NCBI GenBank assembly: GCA_003956705.1
Contig: QZCP01000127.1
Location: forward strand, 1-64,000
Origin: Brevipalpus yothersi
Taxonomy: Eukaryota; Arthropoda; Arachnida; Trombidiformes; Tenuipalpidae
Reading direction: 5' to 3'
Length of the DNA stretch: 64,000 nt
Of the stretch, positions 50,257 to 62,157 are shown in pieces; position 1 is the first letter of the stretch, and the number at the start of each line of letters is the position of its first letter. A program made the position numbers and the translations under genes. The notes under the pieces were generated by a model. It ran no database searches, had not been told where the DNA came from, and saw only the letters and a list, made by a program, of their open reading frames with translations.

Positions 50257-51822
50257 TCCTAAGAATAATCAGTCTGTTTCGAATTCCTCATCCAAATTCA
50301 TATTTTCACCTGAGTCTGTGTTTCCTGATCTTATAAATTATAAAAGAGACAATTTAATCCTTTTTAATCATTCTTATTTGACAGAATCGAACCAAAACTG
50401 CTCCCACTTGACGATCTGAGCGCTTGTGATCAGAACTCAGATTCTTCGGTTTATAGTCTCATTTTGATGTTAAAAATCATTAACCTAAAGACTTCTCTTC
50501 TTGAAAATTAAAAATGAACGAATTCATAAGACACTAATGATAAGTATGACTTTTACCAAATTTTTTCATGATATTTCTGAGTTAACAAGGACTTAAGGAG
50601 GTAAAACTTTACCCACTTTGCATTTGCTGGGTTGATTGAAAATGATTCCTATGAAATTCTATCCTCTTATTAAATATCTGTTGCTAGAATTTCGTGAAAA
50701 ATTCATTCGAATTTGCTGAATTACCATTCAAAGATTGATATCTCTATCCTAATGACTTTCAAAAACATATTGGTCATTCAATCTAGTGCACTAAATATTA
50801 TTCGAGTATGTCACAATGAATTTTAGTTAGAAGTGTTGGGTTCGCTACTTTGAATAGAAAGGCGATAAATATTCCATGAAATACAGCATCTCCATTTAAC
50901 GCCATTGTCTCCAACTATAAAATTCAATAGAGGATGCTTGAAATAGAATCTTTCTAAGCTTAGAATTCATTTTCGAAGGCTACAATACCAATTGTGGCGC
51001 CTTAATCATGAACTTTCTCTCACAATAATCAGCTCTACCCATAGCTAATCCTTATTGGGGAGAAAATAATGTTGAATTTCATTTGGCTCCTTATGCTGTT
51101 CATTCTTGTTATCGAGCTAATAATGGGCTTGAGCGAAAAAGTTACAGGAAATGATCTACAGTTTTATAGCTTCACCAGCCTCAGCAGATTGAAGATTCTC
51201 AACGAATAAGATCTTACAACTTGTTCCTTCTGCCAGTGCATTGTTTTTCACGGTGAAATTGAATTATCTTCAATTAAAAATGCCATCAAATAAGCTACAT
51301 CTCACACCACTACATCAATCACGGCTGATTTTATTGGGATGTGGCTTGGAGAAAGAGCAATGTAAGTGACGAGGCCACGAACTGGGCCGAATGAAGATGG
51401 AGAAAAGGAGGACAAAAGAGAGGTAACGTATCTTTGAAGTTATCTCTCACGAATCTTCTGTAATCAAAACATTGATTGCGTCGATGTTGCTGCTGCTGCT
51501 GCTAGTTTCAAGGATTAATTGGATGCAACAGGTGATTTCAATCCGGTTTAGAAATCGGCATAGCATTGTTTTTGGAAGATCATGATTAGGTATGACCGAG
51601 CTAAACAAGTTGATATCTGACATGAGAGAAAAGAAATAGTAGATAGATGTGGAGAGAGAAAAGAGTTTTCAGTGTGAGAGGATAAGGTGAGAGTAAGAGA
51701 GAGAAGTGCTTAAAGAAATATGTTTACACCACAGTTGCCAGCAAAATCGTCATGAATATTGGCTTATTTTTTCCATCTGCGTTCTCAAATCTTCTCCAGC
51801 TTGTATCTATTTTTTCTTACAG
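50257..51822. other. Non-coding stretch before the repeat protein gene
   Basis: No recognised coding exon. It ends in TTTTTTCTTACAG, so it probably includes the leader intron and perhaps an upstream exon of the gene at 51.8 kb. A short (GCT)n run is at about 51490. Confidence 0.5.
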
Positions 51823-51824
51823 TG

Positions 51825-54040
51825 ATGTTCAAAATAACCATCGCTCTGAAAGTTTTCCAACGCATATCTGCTCCTGGTGACAATGGTCAACAGCGCGAGC
51901 CCAAATGTGAAACAGAGATCATCACCTCTTTCACCCAAAAATCAGCTCAAGGACCCCAAGGCTCTCAATCAGAGAATTTTGAGCCAGACCCAGACCCTAG
52001 CCACAAGCCTACCGCCTCCAAGATAGTGCTCGAGTGTCCGAGTGATACTGGTGATGTTCCAAGTGGATGCAAAATTTCGTCCAGCTTATCTCTGGAGAGT
52101 CCACTGAGTAGACGAAGCAATGTGGAAGGAATGCAATTGAAAGACCTGAGAATTGATCGTGTCTCAGGGGATGGCGCGAAAATAAGATCGAGTACTTCCA
52201 TGGATCTACTTGATCTAACTGTTCCTACTCCTAGCCAAGTGGGTGGCAGTTTGGAGGTCGATTCTGGATGTGAAACCAAAGTTCCAACTCCATCAGCTAA
52301 ATCTGTTTCGCCGAGATCCCAAGGTGTGAAATCTGGACTCCTCAATCTTATTATTCCTTCTCTCAAGATTGACGAGGTTCTTAGGCCACAGCATACTTCG
52401 AGTGATTCGTTTCAAGATCACAAACTATCCAGTTTTTCCATTGAACCTCAGTGGTTCGAGAAGGATCAGATCAAGAAAATGCAATCGATGAAAGAGTTGA
52501 GGGCAGGTCACCTAGCTGATGGTCAGCTTCGGGAAAATGATGCAAAAATGAAACCTTCCGCTTCTATTGATTTGCTTGACCTTTCACTGCCTTTACATCG
52601 ACATGATGCTCCCTCTTCTGAAAAGCCTGAAATGGAATTCATTCCTCTCGTAACACAACTTTCACCATCTACAGAATTCGAATCGCATGTTCCATCTGCT
52701 GAGCCTTCTCAGCCTATCGTTGAGCCATCAACGCCCGCTTCAGAGCTTTTCGGTGAAGAAAAATTCTCCACAAGCCAAGCACTCAGGTCGAGAGACTTTG
52801 AAATTGTATCTGACCTCGAAATGATACCCTCATCAATCTTGCCAGAGCCATGCAAGATGGAAAAGCTAGACGAAACTTCTCAGAAGCCAAAAGGATTAGA
52901 ATCTCATTCGCGTGAAGAAGTGGATGAGATCAAGTCGACCGCTTCTTCCGATTTGCTGGACTTATCTTCTCCAATCACAACTCAACAATATTTAATCGCG
53001 AATTCTGATGATTCTAGGAAGTCTGGTTATGACCGCAAGGTCAAGATGCAGAAAATTCATCAGCCCAAATCAGAATTACTACTCGCAAACTCGGATAGTA
53101 CGCTGCTGGAGCGATCAGCAACTCCTGATCACACTTTGGTGCCTCTCCGAATCAGTCGTACACCTGGAAGCTGCAAGATATCTTCTAGTTTATCACTTGA
53201 AACGCCAGCTCAGAGAAAGAAATCTGATGGACGAGCAATCCTCACAAGAACCACCAGGACTGATCATCCGACGAGCAAGAGAAACTCTGATGGGAGAGCT
53301 AGGTCAAGCACTTTGATGGATCTTCTTGACTTATCTGTGCCAATATCAAGTCAATCTCTCAATGATTCTCAAATAGGTCCTCAGACCAAGGGGGGGATTG
53401 AATCTGCCATTCCCAGTAGTATTCCACGAGGAGCTAAGTCCACATTCAATCTCACTGATGCCCAAAATCGCCCCAAAAACCAATCCTTGTCTGAGTTTGT
53501 GTTAGAACAGCATCTCCGCTCTCGAGATCCTCGATGTAAGATATCTTCGAACCTTTCTCTACAATCACCTCCATTCAAATCAGATACCTTGAGGAAGGCA
53601 AAGTCTATGAGAGATCTGAGATCGCAACTAGAATATCCAGCGAATGTAAGAACTGATAAGAGCAACCAATCGATCGACCCTTTTCACAAATTATCAGAGC
53701 CTACCCTTAGCTATCACTCTAGCCAAAAATTTAGAACTCCATCAAAATCAAAAAAATCAGAAACGGGTAGTCAGCCAGGAGAGATAATTACATCAAGTAA
53801 AATTGAGCGAAAGAAAAATCTCAATGGTAAAGGCCGTGAAACAACTACGTGGCATTACTCTATGGAGACCAATTGTGTACACGCTTCACATTCATCACTC
53901 TTCAGGTATGAACTCTCGACTCTCATTCCATCATCAGTCTAATCAACTATTTCTCCCCTTTTTCTGATTACAGGTCGAGCGTTAAGCATCAAAAATCTCT
54001 CATGCCCATGTCCTGTACCCTCTATGAATCTAGCGTTTGA
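51825..54040 (+). CDS. Ser-rich repeat protein with DLLDL motifs and C-terminal PDZ ligand
   Basis: Exons 51825-53905 and 53974-54040 give 715 residues when started at the ATG just after a strong acceptor (TTTTTTCTTACAG, exon edge 51823). More 5' exons are possible. The protein is low in hydrophobic residues, rich in Ser, Pro and Lys, and probably disordered. Three motif types recur. First, CKISSSLSLESP (three copies, near residues 82, 450 and 571). Second, a KxMxxLR block (VEGMQLKDLRI, MQSMKELRAG, AKSMRDLRSQ). Third, a (R/K)SS/TxS-x-DLLDL-S/T-x-P block (four copies near 122, 242, 370 and 493, plus a weaker GLLNLIIPS). LLDLS/T resembles the clathrin-box L-Phi-x-Phi pattern. The intron 53906-53973 has a GTATGA donor and TTACAG acceptor. 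The spliced end is CTLYESSV, a class I PDZ ligand (S-x-V). No family is recognised. A role in endocytic or junctional scaffolding is only inference. Confidence 0.72.
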
Positions 54041-54735
54041 TAGTCAATCTAAGAACACTACCAAAATAATTACTTCCAACTATCTTCTTGGCTTCTTTTT
54101 CCCATTCTTGTAAAAGACTTTAGCCAGATGATTGCCTCTTTACTTCATGCATTTTTTCAACTCTTCAATATCTTCTAACTTCTCCACAGCATCTTCCCAG
54201 TAGATAGATGAATTTTGATGATGAAATTAGAATGATACAAGCCTATCGAGTGCTCAACTTGGGGTCTCTCGAACAGTTGTTTTGTGTTCATGTATCACTT
54301 AGAGTTATGTAATATTTAGGATAAATTTCGACAAACACGGTCTTCGATGATCCATGAATCTTCGAATGCGATTCTTCACACTTGATCGTAAACAACTCTC
54401 AAGTTGCTCAAATCTCCTGGTGCTAAATAATATTAAATATCCTCCGTATTAAACAATGGTGATAAGCTGAGAGAAAGACCACAGAAATGAGTTCATGAAA
54501 TCGGAATGAATATTAGACTTGAGAATTGTTTGTTTTGAAGACATTTTCTCTCCTTTACTGAGCACAATTGATGAGGTCATCAATTACCAGGGTGATTGCC
54601 AAAAAATTGAAGTTAGAATTCATTGCAGTTGAATTTATGGATCGAACAATCCCTAATAAATCAAGTGGCATATGACTAGTATAAAACTACACAAAATGGG
54701 AGAGAAAAAATGCAAAAATTCGATTTGGAGATAAA

Positions 54736-57700
54736 TCAGAGCTCCTCATGATGAGTTGTGTAAGACTTTTTCTTTGTCCTCCTGTTTCTCTTCGAAAATT
54801 TTAGACCTCTGATGGCGTTTATTATGATCTTCCTTGTTTCAGGTTCCAGGATTGTAGAAGGCACATAATTTGCGAGTTTTTCATAGAGCACAAGTTTCAC
54901 CACAGGCAAAATACTTAAGGAGAAACGATTTTTCCTCAATCTCTGAGCAAAAATTTTGAGTGAAGGCTTCAAGGGATCTGACTTAGATCGTCTTTTAGAC
55001 ATAATTTTTAATCTCAGAAAAGTGAGCTTGAGGAGATCATTCCGCAGATTTCGATGAACAGAGTAGTATCGGTTCTGGTAGGCAAACCATTCTTTAATTA
55101 AGCAGTCGAGGTCACAAGTTTCGAAAAGAATTTTCAAACGAACCGACATCTGGGCGTTCTTGAGAACGAATTTCATCAGGTTTGGTAGAGTGATTGCATT
55201 TGAAGATGGAAAGATTTTCATCTGATGCTTGAATCTGGAAAAGGGAAGAATAGAAGAAGGCAAAATCAATTGCAACAATTTTGATGGAGAATAACTCACT
55301 TTCCAGCTGGAAAGAACGAAATAGTTGGATATTTATCAACATCGAATTCAAAAGCAATGTCATTAACATCATTGTTAATCCTTGCGAAGACAATTCTATT
55401 GTCATTCTGGAAAACTTTTGCCAAAGTTAGGTAGATGTGAGCGATAGATGAGCAATATCCACACCATGGTGTATAATAGAACAATACACAATCTTTTTCA
55501 GGTGATAAGACAATTTCATTGAAAGTCGAACTACTTATTTCAGGTACACAGATTATCTTTTCTGATCGATTATAATGAAGACAGTTTTCTGAGGACGAGA
55601 CAGGTGTAGAAGAGGAGCTTCTGAGAAAGCGATCCAATTTTTCCTCTGTGTAATTTTTTATCATCTCATACATAGATCTCTTGTTAATAGTTATGGATGA
55701 GCAGCAAGTTGAGGCCGATTGATGATTCAACAAATACACAGACTTTTTTGCCGGTTCGACAATAAAAGCAGCTGTGGCATGCGTTTCATTGAAGATATTC
55801 ACGCCGAAAGATTCAGCCAAATCAGGGAGCAATATGGAATCAACAGCAAGAAACTTTAGCTTGCTCTTGGATCGACACCCTATGCCGGTGAAGTTAGTGC
55901 GCCACTTCTGAGATGCAAGGTTTGATGACCCTTCTCCACTGTCGGGAAAATTAAACTCACTATAATTCAATCCCACAGAAAGTCGAGCACAGTATCTATC
56001 TTCAAAGCTTTTCATCATACTTTCGATACGCTCATCCTTCGAGTTGGAGACAGGTTCATCGGACATGGATAGCCGTGGAAAGTTTGTAGGCCGAGATACT
56101 GCCACTGGTATGTTACCAGAGCATGTTACCTCAATTTTGTAATGAGGTGAATATTTTGGATGATACGAGCTCTTGATTTCGTTGCAGAAAGAAGCAGTCT
56201 TATTAGCCTCAGAAGGCTCAAAAGAGTTAAGATATCTTCCAGAAGTTGCCAAACAGTTAAACTTGGTGCATCCAGAAGGACATTTGCTCAAGTCAATCTT
56301 CACACAAGCGGTACAATAACATTTCTTCTCTAAAGACTTTCCAGATGGACGCCATCCAATTATTTGAGAGTGACAGCATGAGTCCTCGGCTATGACATCA
56401 TAAGATCGGCCCGAACTTGAGAAAGGAGAGTCAGTCAAATCGATATCAGGGCTCAGTATTTCATGGCATTTTTCTTCCATTTCCATCAATTTTTCCTCCA
56501 TTGCTCTTCGATTCAATATACTTCTCATGATGAGAGATTTGACATGGGGTGAATTATCACAATTGTAGAAATCCATTGCAACCTCTCTCAACTGAAAGAA
56601 AGAATATTTCACTATGATTATTCAAGACAGTAGCTATCGGCCTTAAACTCACGATGTCATAATAAGGCGAAGATCCAAGTATAAGACTTCGAGGAGTCAG
56701 TAGAACGAAAGAGTCTCCATAGGAAAAATTTGAGATGAAGGAATCACTTTTATGCCCACTTGGTGTTACCCAGTTCACTACACTCTCTGATAATGTCTTA
56801 TAGATCCATTTGACGACACTTTCAGGGCTATGAAGATTTAATCTCGTTTTCGGATCTGAGTTCCAGGAATATAGAGTTATAGAAACTGGTTTATCTATTT
56901 TGAGTTTGTGAGCTACTTTGCGACTAGAAATAACTGCAAATTTCACTCGACGCCATGGATCATCGATCAATGACTTCATAGCAGCTCTGAAAAAAACATC
57001 ATATCCTGATGGATGAGGAGATTCATGAAAATCAAAATACCCAACAACAACCCCATCATGACGGGATACCAGGTCCAACAGTTGGCCTTCTTCTTGAAGT
57101 GGCACAAAGGGGCTGACAATGTTGTCCAAAAAAGATATTATGTAGCTTGCAACCAAAGGGCCATTATAGCCTATCTCTCCAGCATTTTGTACATACGCTG
57201 TCAACGATGGAAATCTCTGTAGCAAGGTTTTTTGTCGACACTCTCCCTCAGGCCACCAGCAGTTGATTGCTGCAAAAGATATCTAAAAGAGAAAAGTTCA
57301 CATTGAAGTTTTGTTTGAGAATTCTTACTTCATACCTGATGGTGGAAATGTCTCGCAACGACTTCATATTCCGGTTTGAATCGAACACATTCAGCGTCCC
57401 AAGGAGCATAATACATGATGAATGATAGATCACTAGACAAAACATGATTGATCAAAGTAGTAAGACTTCCGTTCTCGTAGTCGTCAATGAAGAGGTCTGA
57501 AGAGAAGAGTTTAGTCGGCGAAGGAGTGCGTCTGGTTAGAAGTTGTCTGGAAGAAATAAAAGGAGAGTTTGGATAAAATATATTCTCCAGCAATTGGAAT
57601 AACCCAATTGAATCTGAGTAAACTTACTCATGATTTAAAGCAGCCAAAACAGTGAGAGAGATGATGAAGAAAATGAAAAATTCTTTTGTGTAAGCTCTGA

Positions 57701-57887
57701 TCTGTGAGCATAGAGCTTTAAATCTCATAACTAATCCCTTACAATTGCCAGTGGAATGCCGATCATCTGATGCCTCATTCCTGTAATGTAAAAAGGTTTG
57801 TCATTGTGCACATTGACTTCATAACAACTGATGAGTAACTTACCGGCACTGAGTTTCTTTCCAAAGTGAGCGATATGAATCAAGCAT
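54736..57887 (-). CDS. TXNDC11: Thioredoxin domain-containing protein 11 (TXNDC11/EFP1)
   Basis: Six minus-strand exons, 57844-57887, 57628-57780, 57336-57546, 56653-57282, 55300-56591 and 54736-55234, join in frame to 942 residues; human TXNDC11 is about 960-985. A single membrane segment near the N-terminus (residues 49-63, FFIFFIISLTVLAAL) fits a type II ER protein. The first thioredoxin-like domain has YYAPWDAEC (Cys119 only, no CxxC), followed by EVVARHFHHQ and INCWWPEGECRQ, both typical of the family. The last thioredoxin domain has an intact CGYC (723-726) in FYYTPWCGYC and the cis-Pro segment KYPTISFFP (about 768). The junction FPAGK|FKHQMK leads to ITLPNLMKFVLKNA, another family signature, and the protein ends basic and helical (RRTKKK). 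TXNDC11 acts in ER redox folding and, in vertebrates, binds DUOX and EDEM proteins. The gene appears intact and is tail-to-tail with the repeat protein gene. Confidence 0.93.
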
Positions 57888-58057
57888 AAAACTGATGTGA
57901 TGTTAAATAGTTAAATATGAACAGCAGAATGAAATTTTGATCTCATTTTGGATTAGAAAGTGAGGTTGTCAATACATCAACATTGAATAATTTGAAAACA
58001 ATTAAACTGTTAATATAAATAATTGTTCTCCTCTCCAACTCTGAGCAGTGATCAATT

Positions 58058-58177
58058 GTAAACAAACAAAAAGCAAAACTTAGCCACGTGGTCAGTGGCT
58101 GCGTACTGATCATGTAATCTTAGATTACTAATCTACACTGTAACACTGTGTAAGTTAGATTATCTAACTTATGCTGT
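58058..58177. promoter_or_regulatory. Cluster of small inverted repeats upstream of TXNDC11
   Basis: Within 120 bases there are three dyads: AGCCAC-GTGGTCA-GTGGCT (with an embedded CACGTG), GTAATCT-T-AGATTAC, and TAAGTTAGA-TTA-TCTAACTTA. They lie 170-290 bases before the TXNDC11 start codon, so they may belong to its promoter or be a decayed inverted-repeat element. CACGTG is an E-box core; regulation is inference. Confidence 0.4.
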
Positions 58178-58257
58178 TGAGCTCTGGATTCTCATTGGTG
58201 ATGATAGGGGTGTTGAAAATTACATCATCCTTCGATCATCACTAAAACTGTCAAAGC

Positions 58258-58405
58258 AGAGAGAAAGAGAGAGAATGCTCTAACTATCTTTCAGTGAATT
58301 TAAATTAATTTAAATACAATTGTATCTGGAACAAACTTGAGCGAACTCTGTTTCGATTAGATTTTCTCCAATACAGAGTTGATTTCTCTTCTCTCCTAAA
58401 GTGGG
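58258..58405 (+). repeat. Dispersed repeat, copy 2 (next to short GA-rich tract)
   Basis: A short GA-rich run is followed by CAGTGAATTTAAATT, ACAATTGTATCTGGAACA, ACTTGAGCGAACTCTGTTT, ATTAGATTTTCTCCAATAC and AGAGTTGATTTCTCTTC, matching copy 1 at 33.05-33.23 kb with an internal gap. Lies in the intergenic space between TXNDC11 and the His-rich gene. Confidence 0.6.
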
Positions 58406-58671
58406 TGGATCTGAAATAATTCTGCCGCCGATTTCCTTGAATATAACCTTGATCATTTTTCTTAGCTCATAATCTCAATTATTTCCGTGATATAAATTAA
58501 AGTAATTAGTTTATTGATCACAATTTTTTCCCTGAAAAATCGCCAAAATTCCTCTTAGAAATATGGAGACCTTTTTTGGGTAAAAGAATTCGAATCGAGA
58601 ATTGAATTGAAAACTTACTTGTTGGAGAGAAAAATCTTTTCTACCTATGTTACATTCATTGAGCTATTGAG

Positions 58672-60037
58672 CTAATATTCAGAATAGGGAAGTAAAAAAT
58701 TGAGACCGTGCCCAAAAATATGACCATAGCGCCAATTCTTTGGATAGGCCTGCTCTATCGTTTTTTTGGTAAAATCTGCTCGAAATGGAGTCAATTTATC
58801 TTTAGTGAGTTCTCTCCCGCTTTCTAGAACATTTTCTGCAAATCCATCGCTCAAAAGCCGTGATTTCAGATATTTTCCAGTGCTGGAGAATGGCTTCACG
58901 AAACCTCCAGCATAACCGAACTCGTCTCCATGATTATCCAGGTGAGAGTATTTATCCATATCGTCGTGTTCGAGATGCGATTGACGTTTTCCTCCCTTCA
59001 TGTGATGAGCTGCCTCTTTGACCTGTCCAGAACTCAGCTTCTTTTCTCGGCCTTCATTCATCTTGGAATGTTCTTTTTTATGAGCCTGAGGAAGAAATGG
59101 AATGGCATCAAAATATGCTCGGATCAAATTGGGAAAAGAGCATCCTATAAGAACCCATGTGCCGACTCACCTCCTTGTGATGTTTCTCCATTGCTTTTTT
59201 ACCCTTGCTTTTTTGAGCAGCTTCCTTGTGATGATGTTTGCCGTGATGCTCTTTGTGCTTTTTCTCAGCATCATATCGTTCTTCTTCCAGATGACCTCCT
59301 TCAAGTAATTTATTAAATAAAAAATAAATAATTTATTTCATCACAGAGAAAAATGAAGTCATATTTCAATTTTTCTCAATTTTCGAACCAACTACCGGTA
59401 GTTAAGAGTAGGACCAAGCATGTTAGTTCAGCAAGCTCGATAACTCACTCTGCTATGAGCATAACTAAATCAAGCTTCTACAGTATGATCAAAGTAAAAT
59501 CTAAGGAGCCTCAAGAATTCCAGAAAATAAGAAACAGCCTATTTCACACAAAAGAGAGGGCGGAATTATTTGTCTCTCACCTTTGTTCCAATGCCACTTT
59601 TTCACGAACCCACCTCCACGATCCCAGGTATGCTTCAAAATTTTGTCATGATTTTTTCTCTGTTTGGAATCAATATGACCTACAACTTGACCAGCTTCTT
59701 TGTGATGACTACCATGATGATGGAGCTGATGTCCAGCTTTCCCTTTGTCTAATCGATCTTTCTCAAGTGAATGTTGTTTTTTTCCATATCCTAACGCTTG
59801 TTCTCCATGATGACCATTATACATTGACTTCACTGCCTCTTCGTGATGGCCTTCGTCCATTCCACCAATTTGATACTTTTTCCCCATCGATTCACCTATT
59901 TGTAGATCATCTTCACGTTCAATCGCTGTGAACTGAGGCAAATGGCACTGAGCTAGGTGAAATTGAAACAGTAAAAACACAAGAACTGGGACACAAATAC
60001 TAACGTTGAACGTTGTCACTCGAATTGTACACATCAT
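58672..60037 (-). CDS. Secreted histidine-rich protein
   Basis: Exons 59581-60037, 59171-59298 and 58672-59085 (minus strand) splice in phase (1, 0) to 332 residues. A signal peptide (VSICVPVLVFLLFQFHLAQC) precedes a hydrophilic body rich in His, Gly, Lys and Glu (GHHEEAVK, HHHGSHHKEAGQ, KHKEHHGKHHHKEAAQKS). The latter third is less repetitive and ends YGHIFGHGLNFLLPYSEY. The second intron's upstream acceptor is AAGGAG, a tandem NAGNAG site that would allow a one-Gly difference (59298 or 59295). Similar His/Lys/Gly-rich secreted proteins of unknown role occur in arthropods, often linked to cuticle; metal binding is plausible from the His clusters. Function is inference. A second Met two codons in could be the true start. 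The plus-strand ORF over the same bases is its shadow. Confidence 0.8.
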
Positions 60038-62157
60038 CGTTCTTTGTATTTTTCAACCGGCTCAGCCTGAGAACGAATCTTACTCTGAGGAACAGCACTT
60101 TAGATGTGAGAGAATTCATTTATGCACTCGAATTTACAAACAATCCTGGATGAGAAGGAAGGGCTTTCTAATGCAACATAATTTCTCAATTTTTTCACTT
60201 GGAATGACTTCGATATATTTTGTTTGAACTATTCTGTATTTCATAAGAGTGTAATTTTTGGCACTCATTTATCAGAAGTCATTAAGAAAGTAGAGTTTGT
60301 GTGTCATTATAACAAGATCAGGATCATTCCAATTGAAACCAAGTATTCACCAACAATTTTACATCAGATAACAATCGAAAAGTGGCATTTATTCAATCTC
60401 AATACTAATTGATCATTCTTGCGCAAGAAAAAGATTCAAATTGTGAGCCTGATTCAATTAGATCGAAAGGTTGATTACTATCTTCGTTTCTTTCTTTTAT
60501 GGAACAATGATTGAAAAAGGCTGAAAATACCGTTTAAGGATGCAAAAGAACCGTCTAGAATGAACTTGCACACAGAAAACGAAATATTCAGTTGTCAAAT
60601 AGTTCAGAAGCATGCTTAATCGGAAGCTCTCGAAAACACCACTTTCATTTCATTTTGTAGTCATCAAGAAAGATCAAGTGAGATCTTAAATGATGTTAGA
60701 TATTATCTGACAATTGTGAGTAAAATCGTAGCTTTCTAGGCTTTTAATGCTACATGTTGATAGTGATCGTGGAATGTGCTTTGCAAAAATGTTCGCAACC
60801 GATAGAGTCTTGAGCTGTACTTGGCCAAAAATGAAGACAAATCAAGAAGAATCAGTCATAAGGCTCTTTGTTTACAGAGAATAATCAATTTGGTAAAAGC
60901 TTGACCATGTCAGTGTAATTAACATATTTACGAGAAAAGATTGGTGAAGGAAGCTTGAAGCATTTGAGATAGACTAGCTTTGAACTACAAAACCAATACA
61001 TGATGAAATAATTGAGGACAAGGTCAAAAAAATTCACAGAGGTCAAAAAACAGCAATCCCATCATACAATGGGGAATTATTCAATATCATCTGGAAACCA
61101 ATGAATATCTGATTGTCAACAGAGTGATAAAAATGAAAAGCATTAATTATATCAGAATTTTAGATTGCTGATCTTTCTTACGAGCATCATCATCATTTCG
61201 ATTTTTTATTGGTTTTCAAATGCACGTAGTTGGGATAAAAATTCAAGAAAAAGATGTAGGGTAAGCATTGAGTCTTCTAAGCTCATACAGTCATTATGAC
61301 TGAGTCATATATCCGACATCTTAACTATCTGTATCTTTTTTTCATGGACCGTGAGATAGCGAAAAGAAGACGAAGATAGAGCAGAGAGGAGTACATTGAA
61401 ATACATGTTAGATGAAAATTTGAAGCTTTCGTGTCGCTCAACTAACAAGTGAAGGAGAAAATTGGTCTTCTCTTCCAGAACTTGAGAAGCAATTACACAA
61501 TAACTGCCAAAGAATTTCAATTTTCTTTCGAAACTGTATGAGTTTTCTTACACACAGATTCGGAAAAATGGCTAAAACACCCGAATTCTGATATTGAGAT
61601 TAATTGCTCTCACCTCATCATTGTTTGGGAAGAACCCTCCCCACAGTTGGAATTGCCTCGTTTCCTTAGCAGAATGTGTGAAATGAAGGATTCATCATTA
61701 GTAGGATGAACTGATTGTTCTATTACCTCATTTATCACATCATTTTTATTCCAAGACCTACAATAGTCCAATTGATCTTTCTGCCAAGTGGAAGGACAAT
61801 ATATCTTATACCATGGTAACAATATGAACGAGTGTTATTTGATAATTCTTCACTGGATCTTTGAACTCTTTGTATTAGCTTAAATCAGTTTGTTTTCAAA
61901 AATTTATCATTCAGTAATCAGTCAATTCCAAACATTCAGATAAAAATTAAATAGGCCAACACAAGGAAAATTGAGAACAGATACTTCGAATGATATGAAA
62001 ATAAGTTCACTCAATGCACGTGGATTCACTTTGGAACACTCCTATAATAAACTAGAAATCAGAGGAGTCTGATTCAATTTAAAATATCACAGATAAGACA
62101 AAAAGTTGGCTGATCAGCCTCTCTTTCTTAACATGTAAGCTCTTAGCTCGGCCGATG
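60038..62157. other. Intergenic, no gene confidently seen
   Basis: Between the His-rich gene and the last exon of the CD36-like gene. One minus-strand frame at 61610-61822 has exon-like composition (several Trp, Cys) but no partner exon or family could be named. Confidence 0.55.

Noticed and set aside
51965..52366. Minus-strand ORF of 133 codons
   Set aside because: Lies fully within the long repeat-protein frame on the plus strand and has no splice or family support.
59353..59931. Plus-strand ORF of 192 codons
   Set aside because: It is the antisense shadow of exon 1 of the minus-strand His-rich secreted protein, which has a signal peptide and fitting splice sites.
61610..61822. Minus-strand frame with several Trp and Cys residues
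   Set aside because: Looks exon-like, but no neighbouring exon in phase, no signal peptide and no recognisable family.
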